NCBI GenBank assembly: GCA_964368605.1
Contig: CAYJBP010000055.1
Location: 1-15,068 of the forward strand
Direction of reading: 5' to 3'
Source of the DNA: CAYJBP01 sp964368605
Lineage (GTDB): Bacteria > Bacillota > Dehalobacteriia > UBA4068
DNA: 15,068 nt
The notes beneath the pieces are model-generated. The model was given only the letters and a program-made list of their open reading frames with translations. It was not told the origin of the DNA and ran no database searches. How positions within the stretch are numbered: the stretch's first letter is position 1; every line of letters begins with the position of its first letter. Below, one piece after another: positions 8,336 to 14,770 of this stretch. Position numbers and translations under genes: made by a program.

Positions 8336-9007
8336 CTAGTTTTGATCGATATTCTCCCAGGTAAAGGTTGCCGTGCAGCAAGGCATAAACATTAATTCTG
8401 TTTTGCCTACTAAAATTCGATCATGGGCATTAAGCTTTTGTGGGCTTAAAACCACCTCGCCGTTTAAATAGCATAATTCTTTGCTATCGCCGGGCTGGAT
8501 TAAAAACATATTGCCCCGTGGCTCATAGATAACAATGCCATGGCGATCACGGCTTACGGTTAAATCTTTGCTAATGCAAACATCCATACCGCTGCCACGG
8601 CCGATAAAGTTACGACCACTTTTTAGCCTAAAATCTTCGCCAAAATGCTCGCCTACCACACAAACCAGCCAACCAACCACCGGCTCTACCCCCATCAAAG
8701 ACGAGAAAAAGCCTACTGTTTTATTATCATCATCGGCAATTGGCGAATTATTAAGGTTGCCTTGCTGGGCGGCCTTTACCGCATCCTGCAAAGAGCTACC
8801 GCCGCCTGCGGCCATGGCCTCGGTTAAGGGCATGGTATCCTGCGGTGCAGGATTTTGGTTTAAGGCTACTGTTACATCATCGCCTTTGCCCATCATGTTT
8901 ACCGGCATCGTTAAATTGTCATTGCCCACTGCACCGCTGCAATGCGGGCAGGTTTCATAGCGTTCGGCATCATAAAAATGGCCGCTATTGCATTTTACTA
9001 AATTCAT
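8336..9007 (-). CDS. FHA protein with N-terminal zinc-knuckle motif (second copy)
   Basis: A 223-residue soluble protein, paralogous to the product of 13012-13626. The N-terminus has CNSGHFYD and CPHC, giving a probable zinc site C6, H10, C20, C23. A low-complexity linker (about 25-90) leads to the conserved block KTVGFFSS (T97) and PVVGWLVC, then an FHA domain (about 112-212) with G136-R137 and S152-R153-x-x-H156. The canonical spacing SRxxH is retained, while the usual N-G pair is in YLNGE. It is expected to bind phospho-threonine sites made by the operon kinase. T97 lies just before the FHA fold, as the regulatory threonines do in GarA and OdhI; that parallel is an inference. AAGGAG lies 8 bases before the ATG. 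Its exact partner is unknown. Confidence 0.87.
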   Translation of the reverse strand: MNLVKCNSGHFYDAERYETCPHCSGAVGNDNLTMPVNMMGKGDDVTVALNQNPAPQDTMPLTEAMAAGGGSSLQDAVKAAQQGNLNNSPIADDDNKTVGFFSSLMGVEPVVGWLVCVVGEHFGEDFRLKSGRNFIGRGSGMDVCISKDLTVSRDRHGIVIYEPRGNMFLIQPGDSKELCYLNGEVVLSPQKLNAHDRILVGKTELMFMPCCTATFTWENIDQN

Positions 9008-9048
9008 AAGATCACTCCTTTTTTATTAACTGCTATTATAAATTAAAG

Positions 9049-9927
9049 TTAAGAACCTAAATAATGAATAAGGACAATAGATGTATTATCCTGCGCTCCA
9101 TTATTGCCATCGATAGTGGCTGTAATTAGGCGATGGATGGCTTCGCTTAAATTATTGGGCGGCGGATTTAAAAGGCTTAAAATCTGTTCGTCGCTTAAAA
9201 TTTTGGTAAGGCCATCGCTGCAAAGCAAAATTATATCATCGGGCACTAAGATAAAGGGGCTGCGGGAAATATCAATCACCTCCAAAACCGGTGCCCCGAT
9301 ATAACTTAATAAAGCTTCTTTTCTGGGATCATTATCGGCCTCCTCTTGGCTAATCTTGCCGATATTTACCATATCTTGCAAGCGCAAAGCATAATTATGA
9401 TCTTTGGTTAAACGGGCTATTTCGCCATCACGCAGCAGGTAAATACGGCTATCGCCAACCGAAGCCCAATAAAGATGATTGTTTTGAATATAGGTGCTTA
9501 CCAAAGTAGTGCCAACCTCGCGGCCTTGGTCTAAATAGCGCTTATGAATCATTTGATTAGCTTTATCGATAAAAACGCTATAACTTTGGGCAATATTATC
9601 CTGCTCGTTTAAAGCAGCCAGATGATTAGCAAAAAATTCTACCGTATCGGCACTGGCCAAATCGCCATCTTTCATGCCGCCCATGCCATCACATAAAATG
9701 GCAAAAACCGTGCCCGGCTCGGTTAGCGGCTCGCTGGCATAGGCCGCATCCTGCTGATACTGACGTGTACCCAAATGGCAGGCAAAGGCGGTATCTATAT
9801 ATAAATTTGGCCGCGCATCGATAATTTGTACGGTGGGCGTATCGGCAGGGGCAAGTGGGGTTTGATTTTCTTGATTAAATTCCGAATTATTTTCCGAAGG
9901 GGTGTTCTTTTTACCAAATTTTAGCAT
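9049..9927 (-). CDS. PP2C-family Ser/Thr phosphatase (second copy)
   Basis: A 292-residue cytoplasmic metal-dependent phosphatase expected to reverse the operon kinase. The PPM signatures are complete: TRQYQQD (D60), CDGMGG (D80-G81), GDSR (158-161), CSDG (D238) and AQDNTS (D280-N281). An N-terminal extension of about 40 residues, rich in Asn, Gln and Pro, precedes the catalytic fold and is missing from the other phosphatase of the operon. The start codon overlaps the kinase stop by 7 bp (9921-9927), with a GGAGGT site 6 bases upstream inside the kinase gene, so kinase and phosphatase are probably translationally coupled. No membrane segment is seen. Confidence 0.93.
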   Translation of the reverse strand: MLKFGKKNTPSENNSEFNQENQTPLAPADTPTVQIIDARPNLYIDTAFACHLGTRQYQQDAAYASEPLTEPGTVFAILCDGMGGMKDGDLASADTVEFFANHLAALNEQDNIAQSYSVFIDKANQMIHKRYLDQGREVGTTLVSTYIQNNHLYWASVGDSRIYLLRDGEIARLTKDHNYALRLQDMVNIGKISQEEADNDPRKEALLSYIGAPVLEVIDISRSPFILVPDDIILLCSDGLTKILSDEQILSLLNPPPNNLSEAIHRLITATIDGNNGAQDNTSIVLIHYLGS

Positions 9928-11219
9928 AAGCCAACCTCCATGGTAATTTCCTCATTGAGGATATAAAATTTATCGCCGGCCTTTAATGGATAAAATTTAT
10001 TTTGCTCCAAGCGGCCTTGATTGGTAAATGTGCCATTGGTCGATAAATCTTTTAGATAGAATAAGGCGGATTTTTCGTCGAAGCGGATTTCGCAATGAAT
10101 ACGGCTGATATTGATGCTATCTAAAACTATATTACATTTATCGGCGGCACGGCCGATGATTAAGGGAATATTTTTGGGGATAAGCCAGCGATCATTACTA
10201 TTTTTCTTTTCTACATAGGGTAAGCCTTTAATTTGCAGCGCTTGTGAGGGCTTAGGGCTGGCAACTTGCCTATCGTCTAAGGCGGCTAAAAAGCTGCTCA
10301 TATTGGGATAGCGCTTTCTAAAATCCAGGCTTAGGCTTTTTTCGATGGCTAAAGCTAAATTATTGGTCAGGCCATATTCACGCAGGTTTTTAATCGGCTC
10401 GCCGCCTAAGCGATCGGGGGCATCGGGTGGCCTAGTGCCGGTTATCATCGTATAAAAGGTGGCGGCTAAGGCATATAAATCCGTCCACGGGCCTTGATTG
10501 CCTTTGCCGGAATACTGCTCGGGTGGGGCAAAACCTGCTTTTAATATTACCGATAGGCTGCGGCTCATTTCGCCTACAAAAAAGCGGGTTGCGCCAAAAT
10601 CAATCAATTTTACCTTGCCTTGGGTGGTAATAAGAATATTTTCGGGGCTAACATCACGATGCAACATGCCCTTATCATGAACAATTTGCAAAGTTTGAGC
10701 CATGGTTTTAAGAATTTCGCTAGCCAAATTTAAAGATAATTTACCGCCACTTGCCTTACTTAAAGCGCCTAAAGTTAGGCCATCTAAATACTCCATTACA
10801 AAGTAGGCGGTGCCGTTTTCATTAAAGCTATCCATTACATCTACAATATTTTCGGAGCCGCTAAAGGCTTTAAGGGTTTGGGCTTCGCGCTTAAAAACCT
10901 CGATACCATGGGCAAAAACCTGCCGATTATCAAAGCCCGATGCGGTAATGCAGCGGCCATCACCTAAGCGAACAGCCTGTGCCAAGGGCATATATTCTTT
11001 AATAGCCACCAATAATTTATTGCTTTGGTTTTGGGCTAAATAAGTAATACCAAAGCCGCCTGCACCCAAAACCCTGCCTAGCAAATAGCGGCCGGCTAAA
11101 ATAGTACCGGGCTTAAGCATATAATTTAATTCGGCCTCGTTTAAGCGAATATAGCCACATTGATTGCATTTTTCGGCCATCGATTTAGCAAAACAATTTG
11201 GGCAAAAATTTACCATCAT
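9921..11219 (-). CDS. Ser/Thr protein kinase with zinc ribbon and C-terminal FHA domain
   Basis: A 432-residue cytoplasmic Hanks-type kinase and the only kinase in the operon. Residues 6-21 form a zinc ribbon (C6, C9, C18, C21). The kinase domain (about 44-310) has the Gly loop GAGGFGITY, K74 of AIKEY, the catalytic H187-R188-D189 and N194, D207-F-G and the APPEQY segment, so it should be active. A C-terminal FHA domain (about 340-430) has G356-R357, S372-R373-x-H375 and STNGT (394-396), which could bind its own autophosphorylated loop or the FHA-linker threonines of its neighbours. It has no transmembrane helix and no PASTA domains, unlike PrkC/PknB. The ribosome binding site is an unusual run of seven G (11222-11228). 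ATG codons at 11219 and 11216 are both possible starts. It is followed by an overlapping phosphatase gene. Confidence 0.93.
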   Translation of the reverse strand: MMVNFCPNCFAKSMAEKCNQCGYIRLNEAELNYMLKPGTILAGRYLLGRVLGAGGFGITYLAQNQSNKLLVAIKEYMPLAQAVRLGDGRCITASGFDNRQVFAHGIEVFKREAQTLKAFSGSENIVDVMDSFNENGTAYFVMEYLDGLTLGALSKASGGKLSLNLASEILKTMAQTLQIVHDKGMLHRDVSPENILITTQGKVKLIDFGATRFFVGEMSRSLSVILKAGFAPPEQYSGKGNQGPWTDLYALAATFYTMITGTRPPDAPDRLGGEPIKNLREYGLTNNLALAIEKSLSLDFRKRYPNMSSFLAALDDRQVASPKPSQALQIKGLPYVEKKNSNDRWLIPKNIPLIIGRAADKCNIVLDSINISRIHCEIRFDEKSALFYLKDLSTNGTFTNQGRLEQNKFYPLKAGDKFYILNEEITMEVGLC

Positions 11220-11249
11220 ATCCCCCCCTTTCTTGCAAATAAAACTTAA

Positions 11250-13022
11250 TTAGGTACGAAAAATCATCTTTTGGCCGGCGGCTTCAATAATATCACCACT
11301 ATTTAACGGCCGCGGATTATTAATGGCTATGCCATTTAAATATGTAGCAGAAGTGCTGCTTAAATTGCTAATTGTAAATAAATCATCTTCTTCGGCAATT
11401 ACAAAGTGTTGGCGGCTCATTTGCGGATTATCAAAAACGATATCGCAAATATCGCTGCGGCCTACAAATAGGGTTTTATTGATGGTAATTTCCACCCTTT
11501 TATTTTGGCCATTAATATCGGCCACCTCTAAGGCAATATTTTTGAGATTTTCCTGCACAAAATGAACTTTATCGCCACCTTGGGCGGCCAGATTAATATT
11601 GGCGGCATTTTGGGCAGCCATGGCCTGCTCATTTTCGATAATAATGGCCTCGGCCTTGCGCTTTTTGTTTAGCATAATAATCACGACAATAATGATAATA
11701 ATCAAAACCAGGATAATAAATAGCCAGGCCGCACCGGGGATTTGCTTGCTATCGGCAGCACTGCCATCGCCTGCGCTGCTATCATTTGTGCCGGCTGTGG
11801 GATTGGGATTTTCCCCGTCTAAGCCATTAAAGCTAAGGCTATAAGTATTGCTAACGCCGTTTTGCTCCATCGAGATATCGCTTAAGCCGCTGGCCGATAC
11901 GGTAATATCCTGCAAGCCATAAAGTGGGGCAATGGTTATGGTGGCCTGATAAGTAGCCGCATCATAGGCTACCGCTTCGATGCCTACCAGGCCATCTGCG
12001 GTTAATAGGCTATAATTCTCTTTAAGATTAGCGCCATAAAGCGGCTCGGAAAAAATGATTTGCAAATTAGCGCCATCGATTTGATTAACATTAACAATTT
12101 CCGGAGCCTGATTATCGGCCTGCCAATAATGAAAATATACCGGGCGACTTAAATTTTGCTCGCCGATTTGCAGGCTTAATTGGGCGGGGTTGGTCGGCAA
12201 AATATTATTGGTGGCCAAAAAGCTGCCCCGATATACTTGTGAGGAAATAGCCTGTACTTGCTCGGCAAATATTTGCTCTAAATTAGCACTGTTTACCACA
12301 TTAATAATGCCACCGCTTAAACGGCTTAAAGCGCCTAAATTATCCAAACTATCTTTTTCGCCATGCTCAAAGCCGAAGGCATATAGGGGTAGGCCGGCAT
12401 TTAAAAGGCCATTTTCTACCTCTTGCCGGGTATAGCCACCCAAATTATAATCTACCGAATCGGTAAAAACAAAGGCCAATTTACGATCTTGGGCCATGCT
12501 TTCGTCTAAGGCTAATTCGGTGGTGGTGGCTAAGGCATCGAATAAAACCGTATTATCCTGATTAGGATTAAGGCTATTGATGGCCGCTTCAATTTTAGCG
12601 CTATCGGTTTCGTCGCTAACTAAGGGGATAACCTCATCGCCAAAGGCAATAATTGTGATTAGTTGATTTGATGCTTTAGCTGCATTAAAGCTAAGTAATG
12701 CTGCTTTGATAGCTGCCATTTGATTTTGGCTTATCGAGCCGGAGCAATCGACCAAAAAGTAATAATGAACTTTAGGTTCGCTATCGGCGGCAATTAATTG
12801 CTCTAAGACCAAAGGCTGATTATTGATGCTAAGATTAACTGTTGCGGCATCGATATCGGGCGGGCCATAAAACCAGATATTTAAATTAGGCAATTGGCTT
12901 TGTACCTGCTCTATACGTAGATTTTCGGCAGGGCTTGCTTCGGTAGCGGCAGCCAAGGCTAGGGGGCTAAAGCTAAAAATAAGTAAAGATATTAGGATGA
13001 TTAAGCTAATTTTAGTCTTCAT
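11250..13022 (-). CDS. Membrane protein: secreted VWA domain, TM helix, cytoplasmic FHA domain
   Basis: From the ATG at 13022 the product has 590 residues. Residues 1-25 are a signal peptide. A von Willebrand A domain (about 84-270) has a complete-looking metal site: D92-x-S94-x-S96, T158 and D188. An Ig-like beta domain follows (about 304-400), then a Gly/Ser/Asp linker, one transmembrane helix (431-451) with a KKRK stop, and a cytoplasmic FHA domain (about 497-590) with G521-R522, S536-R537-x-H539 and N563-G564. The order implies outside-in signalling: the VWA domain binds a ligand outside while the FHA domain reads phospho-threonine inside. An in-frame ATG exists at 13076, but the GGGAGGG at 13029-13037 and the signal peptide both favour 13022. 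The start overlaps the upstream FHA gene by 11 bp. Confidence 0.9.
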   Translation of the reverse strand: MKTKISLIILISLLIFSFSPLALAAATEASPAENLRIEQVQSQLPNLNIWFYGPPDIDAATVNLSINNQPLVLEQLIAADSEPKVHYYFLVDCSGSISQNQMAAIKAALLSFNAAKASNQLITIIAFGDEVIPLVSDETDSAKIEAAINSLNPNQDNTVLFDALATTTELALDESMAQDRKLAFVFTDSVDYNLGGYTRQEVENGLLNAGLPLYAFGFEHGEKDSLDNLGALSRLSGGIINVVNSANLEQIFAEQVQAISSQVYRGSFLATNNILPTNPAQLSLQIGEQNLSRPVYFHYWQADNQAPEIVNVNQIDGANLQIIFSEPLYGANLKENYSLLTADGLVGIEAVAYDAATYQATITIAPLYGLQDITVSASGLSDISMEQNGVSNTYSLSFNGLDGENPNPTAGTNDSSAGDGSAADSKQIPGAAWLFIILVLIIIIIVVIIMLNKKRKAEAIIIENEQAMAAQNAANINLAAQGGDKVHFVQENLKNIALEVADINGQNKRVEITINKTLFVGRSDICDIVFDNPQMSRQHFVIAEEDDLFTISNLSSTSATYLNGIAINNPRPLNSGDIIEAAGQKMIFRT

Positions 13023-13626
13023 TCCAAACCCTCCCTGCTTTGCAATAAGGTATAAATACCAGCTCCGAGCTGCCAATTTTGATTATTTCGTCACCATTTA
13101 GGCGAATGCTATCGGTTAAAGGTTGCTCATTTACCCAAACCGATTCGCCGATACCCCTAATTAAGCTAAAGGCAATTTGTTTAGGCTCGAAGATAATCGA
13201 GCAATGATTTTCGCGGCTGATTAAGGCATCATCGGGTAGGCAAATGGTCATTTTATAGTCGCGGCCGCAAAAATTGCGCCCGGCATATAGCTGATAGCTG
13301 CGCCCTTTTTCGCCGCCTGTGATGCAAACCAGCCAGCCAACTACCGGGTCGATGCCAAGCTTGCTACTATAAATGCCTACTGTTTTGGGGTCGGCGGCGG
13401 CCGCTGCCCCTAAATTTACTTGCCGGGGCGGTGCTTGATTAGCAGCTATTGCCTCACCGCTTGCCGCAGCACCTTGGGCGGAGGCAAGCGGCTGGGGGCT
13501 AAATTCAAAGCGGGTCATTTCCTCGCCGATGGCACGGCGTTTTAGCGGTGCTTGCTCGCAATGAGGGCAGCTATCAAATTTACTATTATCATAAAAATGG
13601 CCATTATTACATTTGCTGATAGCCAT
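13012..13626 (-). CDS. FHA protein with N-terminal zinc-knuckle motif (first copy)
   Basis: A 204-residue soluble paralog of the product of 8336-9007. CNNGHFYD and CPHC give a probable zinc site C6, H10, C20, C23. An Ala/Pro/Gln-rich linker (about 40-78) precedes KTVGIYSS (T82) and PVVGWLVC, then the FHA domain (about 97-196) with G121-R122 and S137-R138-x-x-H141. Such FHA proteins with a CNxGHFYD head occur in many Clostridia, but I know of no assigned function. It should act as a phospho-threonine reader or a kinase substrate. A GGAGGTG site 4 bases upstream overlaps the stop of the preceding phosphatase gene, and its own end overlaps the VWA-FHA gene. Confidence 0.87.
   Translation of the reverse strand: MAISKCNNGHFYDNSKFDSCPHCEQAPLKRRAIGEEMTRFEFSPQPLASAQGAAASGEAIAANQAPPRQVNLGAAAAADPKTVGIYSSKLGIDPVVGWLVCITGGEKGRSYQLYAGRNFCGRDYKMTICLPDDALISRENHCSIIFEPKQIAFSLIRGIGESVWVNEQPLTDSIRLNGDEIIKIGSSELVFIPYCKAGRVWNED
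13029..13037 (-). promoter_or_regulatory. Ribosome binding site deciding the VWA-FHA start
   Basis: On the minus strand this reads CAGGGAGGG, 6 bases before the ATG at 13022. It lies inside the end of the upstream FHA gene. It supports 13022 over the in-frame ATG at 13076, which would put 18 residues ahead of the signal peptide. Confidence 0.75.
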
Positions 13627-13636
13627 AAAGCACCTC

Positions 13637-14365
13637 CTAGTTTAGGTTAATTGCTATTGCCGAAAAATTATCCATATTTTTGCCTTTGCCGGCAGTCTTT
13701 ACCTTGGTGGCCATATTAGCCAGCCAAGCTTGGGCGGATGGAGCATTTTTGGCGGCTTTAAGCATATCTTTTTCGAGTATCAATTCCCAAAAGCCGTCGC
13801 TGGCCAGTAAAAAGCTATGGCCTGCGCCGATATCATTATGGGCGGCAAAAGTGTAGCGTGGTTCTTCATCCACGCCTAAAGCCCGTAAAATCCGATTACG
13901 ATCCTCGTGAAAGCGCAATTGTTTGGCCGAAATTTCGCCTTGTGCCACCAACATTTGAGGCACACTATGATCTAAGGTTTGGCCGATAATCTTGCCGCTT
14001 TTAAAAGTGTAAATACGGCTATCACCGGCATGAGCCATGGCCGCTAAGCCATCACGAATATTTAAGATAGTAATAGTGGTTTTATATTCATTTAATTTAT
14101 GCATTTGCCGTTGATAGGCAATTAAAGCGGCATTTGCTTCTTTAATGCACTGTTCAATCAGGTATTCGGCAGGCAAGGCCTCGCGCAAAAAAACTTGTTT
14201 GGCGGTATCTATTACCATGGCGCTTGCTACCTCGCCGCCGCCATGGCCGCCTAGGCCATCGCAAAGAATAAACAAATGGCCGTTTGCTCCACTTGTCATG
14301 CCCACGGCATCCTCATTAATTTTGCGGCTGCCAATCTCGCTTAATAAAGCATAATCTATATTCAT
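13637..14365 (-). CDS. PP2C-family Ser/Thr phosphatase (first copy)
   Basis: First gene of the seven-gene operon; 242 residues, cytoplasmic. All PPM signatures are present: SRKINEDA (E18-D19), CDGLGGHGGGEVAS (D36), GDSR (114-117), ASDG (D190) and MDNFS (D232-N233). It is shorter than the second phosphatase of the operon and starts straight with the catalytic fold. I choose the ATG at 14365 because AGGTGA (14371-14376) is 5 bases upstream. An in-frame GTG at 14374 would add three residues but has its nearest AAGGA too close. Relatives include Stp/PrpC, the partner of PrkC. Two phosphatases against one kinase suggests separate targets or separate signals. The gap to the next gene is 10 bp. Confidence 0.93.
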   Translation of the reverse strand: MNIDYALLSEIGSRKINEDAVGMTSGANGHLFILCDGLGGHGGGEVASAMVIDTAKQVFLREALPAEYLIEQCIKEANAALIAYQRQMHKLNEYKTTITILNIRDGLAAMAHAGDSRIYTFKSGKIIGQTLDHSVPQMLVAQGEISAKQLRFHEDRNRILRALGVDEEPRYTFAAHNDIGAGHSFLLASDGFWELILEKDMLKAAKNAPSAQAWLANMATKVKTAGKGKNMDNFSAIAINLN

Positions 14366-14396
14366 CGGCTTCACCTTTCCTTTATGCTACAATCCT

Positions 14397-14402
14397 ATTA
14401 TA
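14397..14402 (-). promoter_or_regulatory. -10 element of the seven-gene phosphosignalling operon
   Basis: A perfect TATAAT on the minus strand, 31 bp upstream of the chosen ATG. The matching -35 position falls in a run of T with no good TTGACA, so an activator may be needed. The tandem box lies 32 bp further upstream. Confidence 0.65.
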
Positions 14403-14432
14403 CACTAAAAGTTACAAAAAAAAAATAGACAA

Positions 14433-14461
14433 TATTCACATAAAGTTGTAATATCCTCACA
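14433..14461 (-). promoter_or_regulatory. Tandem-repeat regulator box, copy 2
   Basis: Read on the plus strand: TTCACA (14435-14440), TTGTAA (14446-14451) and CTCACA (14456-14461), with the same 11- and 10-bp spacing as the copy at 7132-7160. Most bases between the units match too. It sits just upstream of the expected -35 region of the operon, the usual place for an activating response regulator. Confidence 0.6.
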
Positions 14462-14482
14462 ATTGCAATAAAAATTTTTTAC

Positions 14483-14512
14483 AAAAGCTGCTAAAAATAA
14501 AAAGCAGGTTTT
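14483..14512. repeat. Imperfect inverted repeat next to a -35 box
   Basis: AAAAGCTGCT (14483-14492) pairs with AGCAGGTTTT (14503-14512) at 9 of 10 positions across a 10-base A-rich spacer. It ends at the first base of the TTGACC of the rightward promoter, so it could be an operator. It has no U-tract pattern of a terminator. Confidence 0.35.
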
Positions 14513-14540
14513 TGACCAAAAATAGCGAAAAGATTATAAG
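14512..14540 (+). promoter_or_regulatory. Sigma-A-like promoter reading rightward
   Basis: TTGACC (14512-14517) and TATAAG (14535-14540) are separated by exactly 17 bp, and each matches the consensus at 5 of 6. Transcription would begin near 14546-14548 and cross the structured segment into the DUF4911 gene. Confidence 0.6.
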
Positions 14541-14724
14541 GCAGAAGAGCCGGCATAGACGTAAATTTATCGGGGTTTATTTGTTTAAAACCCTGCTTGT
14601 TGGGGGTTTTTGCCTATAAATCTCGGTCGGATGCTTTTGGGTGCATACATTGGAGGACTACAATGTATGGGCACTTCTGCCCCAATATATTGGCCAAAAT
14701 TGGCAACATTAGGCCAATTTTAGC
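14540..14724 (+). ncRNA. Candidate structured leader or small RNA
   Basis: Several helices stack in one strand: CCGGC (14550-14554) with GTCGG (14626-14630), 14563-14570 with 14616-14623 (one mismatch), CGGGGTTT (14571-14578) with AAACCCTG (14588-14595), and a perfect 9-bp hairpin CATACATTG/CAATGTATG (14644-14652, 14661-14669). GGCAGAAG (14540-14547) could pair with CTTCTGCC (14674-14681) and close the whole set, but the best promoter would start transcription near 14547 and leave most of that strand out. A long arm with a small 3' hairpin is loosely like 6S RNA. I find no known riboswitch, SRP RNA, tmRNA or RNase P motif. Confidence 0.45.
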
Positions 14725-14737
14725 ATATTTTAGCTAA
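14663..14737 (+). CDS. Possible 24-residue leader peptide
   Basis: An ATG at 14663 lies 6 bases after GGAGG (14652-14656) and opens a 24-codon frame ending in TAA at 14735-14737. The peptide begins MYGHFCPNIL and ends AYFS. The Shine-Dalgarno bases straddle the loop of a 9-bp hairpin whose 3' strand holds the ATG, so translation could be controlled by folding. A second frame from the ATG at 14667 gives 18 codons and ends at 14723. A terminator-like hairpin (14693-14724) lies within the frame, as in attenuator leaders. No family is recognised; this may be chance. Confidence 0.35.
   Translation: MYGHFCPNILAKIGNIRPILAYFS
14693..14724 (+). terminator. Terminator-like hairpin before the DUF4911 gene
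   Basis: GCCAAAATTGGC (14693-14704) pairs with GCCAATTTTAGC (14713-14724) at 11 of 12 positions around an 8-base loop. The tail CATATTTTAGCT is only moderately T-rich, so it may be a weak terminator or attenuator that lets some transcripts reach the DUF4911 gene. The 5' strand is itself nearly palindromic, which allows alternative folds. Confidence 0.4.
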
Positions 14738-14770
14738 GTAAAAGATAAGTTTAAGGAGTTTTGCTTAATT

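Larger units (their letters stand above)
14366..14770. other. Signal-rich intergenic region between divergent units
   Basis: This 405-bp gap divides the leftward phosphosignalling operon from the rightward DUF4911 gene. It holds, from left to right, the operon ribosome binding site, its -10 element, the tandem regulator box, an inverted repeat, a rightward promoter, the predicted RNA helices, a possible leader ORF and a terminator-like hairpin. Each is listed separately. Confidence 0.7.

Noticed and set aside
8535..8960. Plus-strand ORF of 141 codons within the second FHA gene
   Set aside because: It is antisense to a well-conserved FHA and zinc-knuckle gene, has no ribosome binding site and shows no recognisable motif.
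9049..14365. Type VI or type VII secretion locus or an anti-phage defence system
   Set aside because: The kinase, PP2C and FHA content is suggestive, but no secretion ATPase, WXG100 protein, sheath or tube gene, toxin or nuclease effector lies in the window.
14540..14724. Known riboswitch, SRP RNA, tmRNA or RNase P RNA
   Set aside because: The signature cores of these RNAs that I can recall, such as the SRP GGAAGGAAGCAG loop or the T-box GGTGGNACCGCG, are not present.
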